Shown: piece after piece, positions 9,811-18,555 of the stretch | Numbering within the stretch: the first letter of the stretch is position 1 | Layout: each line of letters starts with the position of its first letter | Assembly: GCA_964640655.1 (NCBI GenBank) | Contig: CAZXFT010000012.1 | Coordinates: 38,554-102,553, forward strand | Direction of reading: 5' to 3' | Length of the DNA stretch: 64,000 nucleotides | DNA from: BJGO01 sp964640655 | GTDB lineage: Bacteria; Bacteroidota; Bacteroidia; Chitinophagales; UBA10324 | Made by a program: the position numbers and the translations under genes | Notes under the pieces: generated by a model | Database searches by the model: none | What the model was told of the DNA's origin: nothing | What the model saw: only the letters and a program-made list of their open reading frames with translations

Positions 9811-9834
9811 ACGATTTCAATTTCTCTACATTTG
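9807..9834 (+). promoter_or_regulatory. promoter for tyrS with almost no 5' leader
   Basis: TTG (9807-9809), 17 bp, then TACATTTG (9827-9834), a perfect TAnnTTTG -7 box. The tyrS ATG lies only 7 bp beyond the box, so transcription should start at or very near the start codon. The element overlaps the end of the SprT-like gene. Confidence 0.65.
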
Positions 9835-9841
9835 CGATGCT

Positions 9842-11128
9842 ATGAGCACAAACCCTTTTATTGAAGAACTGCGTTGGCGCGGTATGCTGCACGAATTGAC
9901 ACCAGGTGTAGAGGAGCAACTTAACAAAGAATGCACTGCTGGCTATGTAGGTTTCGACCCTACATCAGATTCACTGGGCATTGGCAATCTTGTTCCAATA
10001 CTTTTGCTTAAACATTTACAGCGTCATGGACACAAACCCATAGCCTTAGTTGGTGGTGCTACCGGTATGATTGGTGATCCTTCGGGTAAGTCGGCTGAAA
10101 GAAATTTGTTGAGTGAAGAACAAATTAAGTATAATGTAGAATGCCAGAAGAAACAACTTCAAAAGTTTTTAAAGTTTGGTGAAGGTAAAACCGATGCGGA
10201 GATGGTGAACAACTACGATTGGTTTAGGGAGATGGGCTTTCTGCAATTTTTACGTGATGTTGGCAAGCACATCACCATCAGTTATATGATAGCAAAAGAT
10301 TCGGTTCAAAACCGTCTCGAGACCGGCATTTCTTTCACTGAATTTTCTTACCAGTTGCTTCAGGGTTATGATTATTATGTATTACATCAAAATAAAAATG
10401 TTCGCTTACAGTTAGGTGGTTCCGATCAATGGGGTAATATGACGACAGGAACCGAACTGATTCGTCGCAAATGCGGCGGTGATGCATATGCAATTACCTG
10501 CCCTTTGATAACTAAAGCTGATGGAACAAAATTCGGTAAAACTGAAAGTGGCAACATTTTTCTTGACCCTAAAAAAACATCACCGTATAAATTTTATCAG
10601 TATTGGTTGAATGCCGCAGATGAAGATGCATTGCGTTATCTGAAAACATTTACTTTCCTCACACAGGAGTCTATCAATCAATGTGCTGCTGAACATCAGG
10701 CTGCACCGCATACCCGTGCTATGCAGAAATTACTTGCCCGCGAAATAACCACATTAGTTCATTCAGCGGCAGATTATGAATTTGCTGTTAAGGCATCGGA
10801 GATTTTATTTGGACAAAGCACTGCTGAAGCATTAATGAATTTTAGCAATGCAGAGTTTGAGCAGATTTTTGAAGGTGTTCCATCAGCCAAAATATCAAGA
10901 TCAGACCTGCATACTGGTATGGATGTACTTGAACTGCTAGCCGAGAAAACCGGGTTTCAACCTTCGCGCGGCGAAGCACGTCGAGGTATCCAAGGTAAAG
11001 GAATCAGCATCAACAAAAAAATTGTTGAAGCAGTGGATACCAAAGTGCATACTGATATGCTGATCAATAACCGTTACCTGCTGTTACAGAAAGGGAAGAA
11101 AGCTTATTTCCTAGTAGTCGTGGAATAA
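9842..11128 (+). CDS. tyrS: tyrosyl-tRNA synthetase
   Basis: A 428-residue class I aminoacyl-tRNA synthetase charging tRNA-Tyr. The catalytic domain contains GFDPTSDSL (37-45), the GGATGMIGDPSGKS block (71-84), LGGSDQWGN (191-199) and the KMSKS equivalent KFGKT (230-234). An S4-like RNA-binding domain occupies the C-terminus (about 355-428). The HIGH signature is degenerate: it reads GIGN at 46-49, with both histidines replaced. The ATG at 9842 gives the family N-terminus (MSTNPFIEELRWRGML); earlier in-frame codons would add residues the family lacks. It converges with plsC with zero bases between the stops. Confidence 0.96.
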   Translation: MSTNPFIEELRWRGMLHELTPGVEEQLNKECTAGYVGFDPTSDSLGIGNLVPILLLKHLQRHGHKPIALVGGATGMIGDPSGKSAERNLLSEEQIKYNVECQKKQLQKFLKFGEGKTDAEMVNNYDWFREMGFLQFLRDVGKHITISYMIAKDSVQNRLETGISFTEFSYQLLQGYDYYVLHQNKNVRLQLGGSDQWGNMTTGTELIRRKCGGDAYAITCPLITKADGTKFGKTESGNIFLDPKKTSPYKFYQYWLNAADEDALRYLKTFTFLTQESINQCAAEHQAAPHTRAMQKLLAREITTLVHSAADYEFAVKASEILFGQSTAEALMNFSNAEFEQIFEGVPSAKISRSDLHTGMDVLELLAEKTGFQPSRGEARRGIQGKGISINKKIVEAVDTKVHTDMLINNRYLLLQKGKKAYFLVVVE

Positions 11129-11875
11129 CTATTTCATGTTCCAGTGATGTGCTAACTCGGCATTTATCACTTTGTAAGTTTTTTCTTTCAGTTGATCTAA
11201 ATCAGCTATGGTCATACCTGTAGTATCAATAGGCTCATGTACCACAATACGCAATCTGCCGGGCTTTCCATAAATTTTTTTGTCAACATACAGTCGATTC
11301 CAGTTGTCAACAAAGGTTACAGGTAATACAGGAGTTTGTTTTTCGATTGCCAGCTTGAATGGTCCGTTTTTAAAGCGTAAGAGATGTGGAGGATGCGCAC
11401 CTATAGTGCCTTCAGGAAAAATCACCAAAGAAAAGTTGTTGTCAATGCTTTCTTCTGACTGTTTGATGGCTTTGTAAGCTGCAGCTTTATTTCCCCTGTC
11501 AACTGGTATGTCTATGGTTTTAAAAAAAATATTGAAAATCGGAATATAGCTCAGTTCCACCTTAGCCATAAAGCGAATGTTGTAATGACCTATAAGCACA
11601 GCCGTTGGTATATCCAGATAGGAAAAATGATTTGGACAAATGATGTAGGGTTTATTTTTCTTAGGCTTATAACGATATTCAACACGATAGGTCAACCCTG
11701 TTAAAAAGAAAACAGCTCTGGCCCATAGCTCGCGCAGTTGATTGGCTTTTGAAAAATGTTTATCATTTCTCAAAAAAATCAGAAAAAATGGATAGCATAG
11801 AAAGAAGAACAGGATAAATACAAAGAAGTAATAGTAACCCCACAATACTTTAAACGGATAACTGAAAGACTTCAT
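11129..11875 (-). CDS. plsC: 1-acyl-sn-glycerol-3-phosphate acyltransferase
   Basis: A 248-residue membrane acyltransferase of phospholipid synthesis, adding the second acyl chain to lysophosphatidate. A hydrophobic N-terminus (about 10-36) is followed by the NHFSYLD motif (His83 and Asp88, the HX4D charge relay) and the FPEGT phosphate-binding motif (153-157). Substrate could also be an ornithine lipid or another lyso-lipid, as PlsC paralogues vary. It is divergent from trpS, with 94 bp between starts. Confidence 0.9.
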   Translation of the reverse strand: MKSFSYPFKVLWGYYYFFVFILFFFLCYPFFLIFLRNDKHFSKANQLRELWARAVFFLTGLTYRVEYRYKPKKNKPYIICPNHFSYLDIPTAVLIGHYNIRFMAKVELSYIPIFNIFFKTIDIPVDRGNKAAAYKAIKQSEESIDNNFSLVIFPEGTIGAHPPHLLRFKNGPFKLAIEKQTPVLPVTFVDNWNRLYVDKKIYGKPGRLRIVVHEPIDTTGMTIADLDQLKEKTYKVINAELAHHWNMK

Positions 11876-11953
11876 GCGCTAAAAATAAGAGGACAACTAT
11901 ATAATTATGATTTCTTATAACCCAGGTCTTAACAGGTATGTGTTTGAATAAAC

Positions 11954-11961
11954 TATTTTTG
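11954..11961 (+). promoter_or_regulatory. -7 promoter box for trpS
   Basis: TATTTTTG matches TAnnTTTG and ends 8 bp before the trpS ATG, predicting a leader of only a few bases. No well-spaced -33 TTG was found. Confidence 0.45.
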
Positions 11962-11969
11962 CCAGCTAT

Positions 11970-12965
11970 ATGGAAACAGTAGTCAGTGGAATTAGGCCAA
12001 CAGGACATTTACATCTGGGCAATTACTTTGGAGCTGTGCGCAATTTTATACGCATGCAAAATGATTTTAACTGTTACTTCTTTGTAGCGGATTATCATTC
12101 GCTTACCACTCATCCACACCCTGAACACTTGCAAAATTCAGTGAGAAGCGTACTGGCGGAATATTTAGCTTGCGGCTTAGACCCTGAAAAGTGTACATTA
12201 TACATTCAAAGTGACTTACCCGAAACAGCTGAATTATACTTGCTGCTCAATATGCTTAGCTATGTCGGTGAGTTGGAGCGTTGCACCTCTTTTAAGGATA
12301 AAATACGTCAGCATCCTGATAACATTAACGCGGGACTTCTCACCTACCCCGTTCTAATGGCTGCCGATATCTTAATTCACAAAGCCATGAAAGTACCTGT
12401 TGGCAAAGATCAGGAACAACACCTCGAAATGGCTCGCAACTTTGCTCAGCGCTTCAATTACATGTATGGTTCAGAATTATTTCCACTACCTGTTGCTTTT
12501 AACTATTCCGATAATCTGATAAAAGTTCCCGGACTTGACGGAAGCGGTAAGATGGGAAAGAGTGAAGGTGAAGGCAATGCCATTTTTATTACTGATGATG
12601 ATGCAACAATTAAAAAGAAAGTGATGCGTGCTGTAACCGATAGTGGACCTACTGCTCCCGACTCAGAAAAACCGGAAGCTATCAAGAACATATTCACATT
12701 AATGAGTCTTGTATCGAAACCGGATGTGTTACAAGAATTTGATGCGGCATACAATAACTGTACTATTCGCTATGGAGATATGAAAAAGAAATTGACAGAG
12801 GACATGATATCTTTCATCACACCCATTCGTGAGCGTGTACAACAAATAGAAGCTGATGATGAATTATTGAAACGGGTAACAGAACTTGGAAAAGAAAAAG
12901 CTAAAGACAGTGCACGTAGAACTTTAATTGAAGTGCGCGGATTAATTGGGATGAGGGGATATTAA
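11970..12965 (+). CDS. trpS: tryptophanyl-tRNA synthetase
   Basis: A 331-residue class I synthetase charging tRNA-Trp. The N-terminal GIRPTGHLHLGNYFGA carries the HIGH equivalent HLGN (15-18), and KMGKS (194-198) in DGSGKMGKSEG is the KMSKS loop. YPVLMAADILIHKA and VGKDQEQHLE are also typical of TrpRS. Length is normal for the compact bacterial form. Its last 4 bases overlap the convergent DUF4159 gene. Confidence 0.97.
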   Translation: METVVSGIRPTGHLHLGNYFGAVRNFIRMQNDFNCYFFVADYHSLTTHPHPEHLQNSVRSVLAEYLACGLDPEKCTLYIQSDLPETAELYLLLNMLSYVGELERCTSFKDKIRQHPDNINAGLLTYPVLMAADILIHKAMKVPVGKDQEQHLEMARNFAQRFNYMYGSELFPLPVAFNYSDNLIKVPGLDGSGKMGKSEGEGNAIFITDDDATIKKKVMRAVTDSGPTAPDSEKPEAIKNIFTLMSLVSKPDVLQEFDAAYNNCTIRYGDMKKKLTEDMISFITPIRERVQQIEADDELLKRVTELGKEKAKDSARRTLIEVRGLIGMRGY

Positions 12966-13636
12966 GACTTCTCTTCCTTCATCGTAAATACATACTGAAT
13001 AATATTGGCTCCCATTTGTAATGCCTTAGTACGTTTTTCTTCAGGGTCATTATGTACGTCATCCCAACCATCACCTAGGTCCGTTTCAGTATTATAGAAG
13101 CATATCAAACGACCTTCATAGATCAATCCATAACCGCGTGGAGGTTTTCCATCGTGCTCATGAATCTTAGGCATACCATTCGGGAAATTATATTTCTGAT
13201 GATAGATAGGATGAGAAAATGGCAATTCTATGAACTCTAGTTCAGGAAATATTTTTTTAAAAGCAGGACGTACATAAGGATCTAAACCATAATCGTCGTT
13301 CAAGATTAAAAAGCCTCCACCGATAAGATAATCACGCATGTTAGCAGCTTCTGAATCAGTAAAAACCAAATTACCGTGACCGGTAACATATACAATAGGA
13401 TAGTTGAAAATATCGCTGCTGCCACTTTCAATGGTTGCATATTCGGAGTTGAAGTTGGTTCCCAGATTTTTATTGCAAAATGTTGCAAGGTTCTTTAATG
13501 AATTAACATCGTTATACCAGTCGCCACCACCGCTGTATTTGAGCAAGGCAAACTTGAGCGTTCCTTCGCGATTAATTGCATTACCCAATAACAAACCTGA
13601 TGTAAGAATAGCAAAAAAGAAAAACACCTTTTTCAT
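12962..13636 (-). CDS. exported DUF4159-domain protein
   Basis: A 224-residue protein with a signal peptide (MKKVFFFFAILTSGLLLGNA). A DUF4159 domain fills the rest, recognisable from KYSGGGDWYND near the start, the PIVYVTGHGN segment and the GGFLILNDDYG segment, which looks like a glutamine-amidotransferase-like fold used as a binding module. The biochemical role of DUF4159 is unknown. It follows rsmE by 33 bp and is probably the last gene of a yedK-rsmE-DUF4159 operon. Confidence 0.8.
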   Translation of the reverse strand: MKKVFFFFAILTSGLLLGNAINREGTLKFALLKYSGGGDWYNDVNSLKNLATFCNKNLGTNFNSEYATIESGSSDIFNYPIVYVTGHGNLVFTDSEAANMRDYLIGGGFLILNDDYGLDPYVRPAFKKIFPELEFIELPFSHPIYHQKYNFPNGMPKIHEHDGKPPRGYGLIYEGRLICFYNTETDLGDGWDDVHNDPEEKRTKALQMGANIIQYVFTMKEEKS

Positions 13637-13669
13637 AATGAAACAAAACTACACAAACGAAATGCTTAC

Positions 13670-14362
13670 TTAATTATTGATTCCCAACAAAACCGCTGCA
13701 TAAATAGCAGCAGTTTCAGTTCGCAATACTCTAGATCCCAGACTCACCGCCTCATAACCGTGGTTCAGTATCTGTTTCATCTCATCTTCTGTAAAATCGC
13801 CTTCCGGGCCTATCAGTATACAGGTTGATTCTTGAGTCACAGATATATCCGACAACGATGAAGGTTTGTCCTGTGACAAGGCTGCCACATATTTTCTGCT
13901 AACTTCTGTTTGCTTAATAAACGAATCCAGCTTTATCAATGGATGAAGTACAGGTATAAATAAATTACGCGACTGTTTCACAGCAGCTACAGCTCGCATC
14001 ATTAGTTTTTCCATATTTATTTTATCACGCTCGCACCTCGTAGTTCTTATAAATGTAATTTCTGTCACCCCCAACTCAGTCAACTTCTCAATCATAAACT
14101 CTAAACGGTCCATACTCTTGACAGGTACTACAGCAATATGTATACGATGGTTGATGTCCTGATGCATCACATGCTGAACAATAACTACGTCTGTCTTCTT
14201 CTTACTTACCGAGATCAGGCAGCATTGGTAAAGGTTTCCGCAACCATCGGTAATATGTATCATGTCCCCTACTACATGCCGCATTACGTGTATGCAATGG
14301 TGTGCCTCGCTTTCGGGCAATGATGATTCTGAACTTATATGGGGGTGAAAATAAATTTCCAT
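13670..14362 (-). CDS. rsmE: 16S rRNA (uracil(1498)-N(3))-methyltransferase RsmE
   Basis: A 230-residue SPOUT methyltransferase that modifies U1498 of 16S rRNA using S-adenosylmethionine. The N-terminal PUA-like domain contains HHCIHVMRHVVGD. The C-terminal knotted domain has the family cofactor signatures IGPEGDFTEDEM and SLGSRVLRTETAA. Its start directly abuts the yedK stop codon, so the two are co-translated. Confidence 0.95.
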   Translation of the reverse strand: MEIYFHPHISSESSLPESEAHHCIHVMRHVVGDMIHITDGCGNLYQCCLISVSKKKTDVVIVQHVMHQDINHRIHIAVVPVKSMDRLEFMIEKLTELGVTEITFIRTTRCERDKINMEKLMMRAVAAVKQSRNLFIPVLHPLIKLDSFIKQTEVSRKYVAALSQDKPSSLSDISVTQESTCILIGPEGDFTEDEMKQILNHGYEAVSLGSRVLRTETAAIYAAVLLGINN

Positions 14363-15082
14363 TCAATCTTTCAATTCTTCATAATAAAAAGGACTTAATA
14401 TTTCAGGCACATTGCTGTTTTCGGTATGAGAGGTAATCAGTTTGCTGATACTATATGCCTGCATATCAAGTGGATCATACGGTTGTATGATTTCATAAAA
14501 TCTATCCTTACTCATTTCTTTTTGCAGCCATTCTTTCTCTTCTTGTTTTTTCAGAATGGCAGGCATACGTTTCTTGCTATTGTGGATTTTTTCCATCAAG
14601 GTGTTAGCAGGAGTGGTAAGAACTGTAAAAGTATGCAGTATCTCACCAGTTTGTATATCAGTGAATGTATCGTATAACCCCCCCATAGCAAAAAGTTCGC
14701 GTGATTTTAGGGAGATGAAGTATGGATATTTCTTTTTGCCTATAGTACGCCATTCAAAAAATCCGCTAGTCAACACAAGGCATCGTTTGCGTTTGATGCA
14801 ATGCTTAAAACTTGGTTTTTCAAAAACTGTTTCGGACACGGCATTGAGCGTATGAATGCGCAGTTCGTTCGCTGTATCCATATTTTTGCACCAGAATGGA
14901 ATCAGTCCCCAGTGATACAACTGTATTAACTCCGGGTGTTCTGAGGTAACAACCGGCCAGCGAAGAAAAGTAAAACCATTACCATGAAAAACAGGATGAT
15001 ATTCGTGTGGCTCTGCAAAGTGCGCATCAAATGCTGCTTCCAATTCCTCGCGCGATTTGGTAACTGTGCTGTGGTAACACAT
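14363..15082 (-). CDS. yedK: SRAP-family abasic-site sensor (YedK/HMCES type)
   Basis: A 239-residue SOS-response-associated-peptidase-family protein. These proteins form a covalent bond between Cys2 and abasic sites in single-stranded DNA to shield them. Cys2 is present directly after the initiator Met (MCYHS). The conserved blocks TLNAVSETV, LTSGFFEWR and RMPAIL, together with the HIS-type active-site region near the C-terminus, also fit. It leads the yedK-rsmE operon and is divergent from the SSAT-like acetyltransferase gene. A near-consensus -7 box (CACATTTG, one mismatch) lies 5 bp before its start. Confidence 0.92.
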   Translation of the reverse strand: MCYHSTVTKSREELEAAFDAHFAEPHEYHPVFHGNGFTFLRWPVVTSEHPELIQLYHWGLIPFWCKNMDTANELRIHTLNAVSETVFEKPSFKHCIKRKRCLVLTSGFFEWRTIGKKKYPYFISLKSRELFAMGGLYDTFTDIQTGEILHTFTVLTTPANTLMEKIHNSKKRMPAILKKQEEKEWLQKEMSKDRFYEIIQPYDPLDMQAYSISKLITSHTENSNVPEILSPFYYEELKD

Positions 15083-15153
15083 AAATGCAAATGTGCAGAA
15101 TATTGATGTATGATGCTGCTCAAATGTGTTCCCGCAAAAAGATTATGCTCCGC

Positions 15154-15161
15154 TACATTTG
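15154..15161 (+). promoter_or_regulatory. -7 promoter box for the acetyltransferase-aspartokinase operon
   Basis: TACATTTG is a perfect TAnnTTTG match ending 5 bp before the ATG at 15167. The message would be leaderless or nearly so. No well-spaced -33 TTG was identified. Confidence 0.5.
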
Positions 15162-15166
15162 CAGTT

Positions 15167-15652
15167 ATGGTTACTATTCGTGAGGCAAAGAAAGAGGATG
15201 CCGCAGCAATGATGCGACTCATCAGAGAGTTGGCTGAATATGAACGTGCACCACAAGAAGTAACAAATACTGTTGACCAACTGACAGAAGATGGATGGGG
15301 AAAGGATGGTGCACAGTTCAAATGTTTTATTGCCGAGGAAGACAAGCATATTATCGGTATGGCATTGTTCCATAAAGCGTACTCCACATGGAAAGGTCAA
15401 TACATATATCTGGATGATTTAATCATAGAGGAATCATCAAGGGGAAAGGGAATTGGCAAGATGTTGTTCAACCGTTTGATTCAATATTGTGATGAAACTA
15501 AAGCCAATCAACTGCGCTGGCATGTATTGAACTGGAACGAACCTGCCATCAAGTTTTATGAAAAATATAATTCTTCACTGGATTCCGAATGGATAACCGG
15601 AAAAATACACCCGCATCAGTTTAGTATTATTGATACAAATATGAAAGAATGA
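15167..15652 (+). CDS. SSAT-like GNAT N-acetyltransferase
   Basis: A 161-residue acetyltransferase resembling spermidine/spermine and thialysine N-acetyltransferases. Shared features are IRELAEYERAPQEV near the N-terminus, STWKGQYIYLDDL (73-85), the acetyl-CoA loop RGKGIG (92-97) and VLNWNEPAIKFYEKY near the C-terminus. The likely substrate is a primary amine such as a polyamine or a lysine analogue; which one is not decidable here. The ATG at 15167 fits the family N-terminus and the promoter box; a further in-frame ATG lies upstream at 15110 but precedes the box. It overlaps lysC by 4 bp. Confidence 0.85.
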   Translation: MVTIREAKKEDAAAMMRLIRELAEYERAPQEVTNTVDQLTEDGWGKDGAQFKCFIAEEDKHIIGMALFHKAYSTWKGQYIYLDDLIIEESSRGKGIGKMLFNRLIQYCDETKANQLRWHVLNWNEPAIKFYEKYNSSLDSEWITGKIHPHQFSIIDTNMKE

Positions 15653-16902
15653 GAGTTTATAAATTCGGAGGAGCATCCATTAAAGATGCAGATGGTTTTC
15701 GCAATGTGTGTCGCATCTTACAAAAAGAAACACAGGACGATTTAATCGTTGTAATTTCAGCATTGGGAAAAACCACCAATGCACTAGAGGCATTAACCGA
15801 ATATTATTACAATCGTTCAGAACGTGCACTAGAGCTGCTTCAGGAAATTCGTAAGCAACACTTTTCAATATTACAGGAATTAATACCCGATACATCACAT
15901 CCGGCCTATGAGTTACTGAATAACACTTTTGTTGAGATAGAATGGATATTAGAAGATGAACCGGCTGAATCATTTAATTACATCTATGACCAAATAGTGT
16001 CAATTGGTGAATTAGCTTCTACACGTATAGCTGTATCGTATTTCAACTATTGCGAACTGAACATTAAATGGCTTGATGCACGGGAATGGATCAAGACAGA
16101 CAACACATATCGCGAAGGAAAAATAAACTGGCCGCTTACTGAAGAAAAAATCAAAAATGGTTTACAATTTCAAAAAGGGAGACTGCTAACACAGGGGTTT
16201 ATTGGTTGCACCAGCGAAAATTTTACAACAACTTTAGGTCGCGAAGGCTCAGACTATACTGCGGCCATCATAGCTTATTGCACTAATTCCGAATCGGTTA
16301 CCATATGGAAAGATGTACCCGGGGTATTAAATGCTGACCCGCGCTTTTTTGAGGATGCTCAACTGATACCTGAATTGTCTTATCACGAAGCTATAGAGAT
16401 GACCTATTATGGTGCTACGGTTATTCACCCTAAAACAATTAAACCTTTACAGAATAAGAATATACCTCTTTATGTACGATCTTTTATCAATGATCATTCT
16501 TCGGGTACGGTTATTCGCGATACAATTCAACAAAATATATTACCGGCTATTTGGGTAAAAAAACTGAATCAAACGCTCATCAGTATTTCGGCAAAAGATT
16601 TTTCATTTATAGCGGAGGATAATATGAGTCAGATATTTAAGGCACTGTATGAGTTTGGAATAAAGGCAAATCTTATGCAAAACTCTGCTCTGAGTTTTTC
16701 TATTTGTGTTGATGCAGATGCTGAAAAAATCAATCAATTGACTGTCTGCCTTCAGGAATCATTCAGAATAAAAACAAATGATGGATTACAATTAGTTACT
16801 GTACGCCATTACAGAACTGAAGCGCTGGAAAAATTTTTAGATAACAAGAAAATCTATCTCGACCAACGATCGCGCAATACGGCACAGGTAGTTTATTCGT
16901 AA
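15649..16902 (+). CDS. lysC: aspartate kinase
   Basis: A 417-residue monofunctional aspartokinase, the first step from aspartate to lysine, methionine and threonine. The kinase domain shows YKFGGASIKD (4-13), VVISALGKTTNALE and GREGSDYTAAIIA. VWKDVPG-like and ATVIHPKT blocks precede a C-terminal regulatory region (about 300-417) with ACT-like sequence. It is translationally coupled to the acetyltransferase by an ATGA overlap. The stop overlaps the convergent gene at 16,893 by 10 bp. Confidence 0.93.
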   Translation: MRVYKFGGASIKDADGFRNVCRILQKETQDDLIVVISALGKTTNALEALTEYYYNRSERALELLQEIRKQHFSILQELIPDTSHPAYELLNNTFVEIEWILEDEPAESFNYIYDQIVSIGELASTRIAVSYFNYCELNIKWLDAREWIKTDNTYREGKINWPLTEEKIKNGLQFQKGRLLTQGFIGCTSENFTTTLGREGSDYTAAIIAYCTNSESVTIWKDVPGVLNADPRFFEDAQLIPELSYHEAIEMTYYGATVIHPKTIKPLQNKNIPLYVRSFINDHSSGTVIRDTIQQNILPAIWVKKLNQTLISISAKDFSFIAEDNMSQIFKALYEFGIKANLMQNSALSFSICVDADAEKINQLTVCLQESFRIKTNDGLQLVTVRHYRTEALEKFLDNKKIYLDQRSRNTAQVVYS

Positions 16903-17381
16903 GGTCTGTTGAGAACAGCATCCGCTATAACAGCCTGTCGAAGATCTAAACTGAAAGAAGGTGCTTTCAGAGTTTCCTGTACGTCATTAATATGACTTTC
17001 TTCTAACTCACGTTGTGTAAACACTGATTCTCCCTCAACACCTGTATAAACTTCCATAGAGAGTGGAGTATAAGTTGATTTAGCTTTATTATGCGAATCA
17101 GCTAATGATTTATAGGATGAGGAAGTAAATGTCTTATCTTTTTTTGTAGAAACTTTTGGTTGCGGTGCTACTGTTTGCTTTTTCTGCTGTGCTTCCTGAA
17201 TTTGTCTTTGAGCTTCTTTCAATATGTCATCAAGTGTGCGAAATCCTCTACCTTTTTCAGGCTTTGGCTTAGGATTACTACCCGTCTGTTCTTGTTCACG
17301 TTGCTTCTTCTTCTGAGCAGCGCGATACTGCAAGTAAAAGTATACGGCCAGAAAAATGAGATATATAAATTTTCCTTCCAC
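16893..17381 (-). CDS. small membrane-anchored protein of unknown function
   Basis: A 162-residue protein with one N-terminal membrane helix (about 4-19), a basic stretch (RAAQKKKQREQEQ), a probable coiled coil at 50-68 (LDDILKEAQRQIQEAQQKK) and a low-complexity acidic tail. Translation begins at GTG, 13 bp after the serine hydrolase stop. I do not recognise a functional family; similar short membrane-plus-linker proteins are common in Bacteroidota. Confidence 0.6.
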   Translation of the reverse strand: MEGKFIYLIFLAVYFYLQYRAAQKKKQREQEQTGSNPKPKPEKGRGFRTLDDILKEAQRQIQEAQQKKQTVAPQPKVSTKKDKTFTSSSYKSLADSHNKAKSTYTPLSMEVYTGVEGESVFTQRELEESHINDVQETLKAPSFSLDLRQAVIADAVLNRPYE

Positions 17382-17394
17382 GTTGCTAAGATAA

Positions 17395-18555
17395 TTAATC
17401 TGCTAACATGACATCAGTTAATTCACTTTCAAAGTCGAGAAATACGGGTTTTAGATTACTACTACCGTTAGTTCCATAATTCACGAAGAATACCATAGTG
17501 TATCCTTTTTCAGGAAAATAAAACAGATTGGCACTATAACCTAAATCGCGGCCGGTGTGACCAATACCATAAGTGGATTTTTGAGTAAACTTTTTTACTA
17601 TTCCATATCCAGTGAAATAGTCTGAATCTTCCTGAACAAATGTTTGCATTTCGTTTAGTGAAGCCTGATTCAATATAGTTTTATCCACCAATAATGCCTG
17701 AATGAAATGATACAGGTCAAACACATTAGAATAAATACCGCCATAACCGTTTCCACTTCCGGTTATCAGGTTCGAAACATTGACGATGGTATTGTTATTA
17801 TGTAAATCAAAATAACCCTGGGCGGCACTTTGAGGAATATCTTCACGACCTTGTAAAAATGTAGATGTCATACCAAGCGGGTTGAAAATTTTCTCTCGTA
17901 ACAATTCGTGATGAGATCTTCCACTAGCTTTCTCTATACACATGCTTAATAATAATGTATTGGTATTACTATAATGCGCTGGGTATTCAATTAAATCGTA
18001 TCCCGGTTCTCCATAGACAAATTGTAACAACTCTTCTTGCGACCATTGCTTATTTGGGTTGTTTAACACCGCTAAATAGAACTTCGATGATGTAATTACA
18101 TCGAAAATTCCTGTAGTATGATTCATCAGTTGTCTGATAGTAACGGCTTGTGAATGTTCAATTTTTTTAAGGATTTCCTTGTCTATATATTTATCAATCG
18201 GATCATTGAGACTGAGTATACCCTCTTCCTGAAGTTTCATGGTTAGTGTTCCTACCAAAAGTTTGGTGATGCTCGCTCCTTTAGAAATATGACAGGTAGT
18301 GAAAGGAATTTGTCGTTCTAAATCGGCATATCCTGATGAGTTACACCATATGCCATTACTATCTTGAATAAGGACAGACATTCCGGGCAATCCTTTTTTT
18401 ATGTATTTATCAACAACATCTTGATAGATTCCTGATTTCGGGTGTGTTGGGTTTGCATAAGAATTATCGCAACTTAACGTAACCGTGTCATCTATATCTC
18501 GCTTACAAGATGAAAATATTGTTATTACAAGCAGAAGGATGAATCTTAATGTCAT
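17395..18555 (-). CDS. serine hydrolase lipoprotein (class C beta-lactamase family)
   Basis: A 386-residue protein of the beta-lactamase/D-aminopeptidase-like family (PF00144 type). The signal peptide ends in a lipobox with Cys17 (IFSSCK), so it should be a lipoprotein. Active-site motifs are SITK (95-98), a YSN motif in AHYSNTNTLLL, and HTG in GIGHTGRDLGYS. Family members range from beta-lactamases to peptidases and esterases, and the substrate cannot be inferred. It overlaps the upstream gene by 4 bp, so the two are co-translated. Confidence 0.85.
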   Translation of the reverse strand: MTLRFILLLVITIFSSCKRDIDDTVTLSCDNSYANPTHPKSGIYQDVVDKYIKKGLPGMSVLIQDSNGIWCNSSGYADLERQIPFTTCHISKGASITKLLVGTLTMKLQEEGILSLNDPIDKYIDKEILKKIEHSQAVTIRQLMNHTTGIFDVITSSKFYLAVLNNPNKQWSQEELLQFVYGEPGYDLIEYPAHYSNTNTLLLSMCIEKASGRSHHELLREKIFNPLGMTSTFLQGREDIPQSAAQGYFDLHNNNTIVNVSNLITGSGNGYGGIYSNVFDLYHFIQALLVDKTILNQASLNEMQTFVQEDSDYFTGYGIVKKFTQKSTYGIGHTGRDLGYSANLFYFPEKGYTMVFFVNYGTNGSSNLKPVFLDFESELTDVMLAD

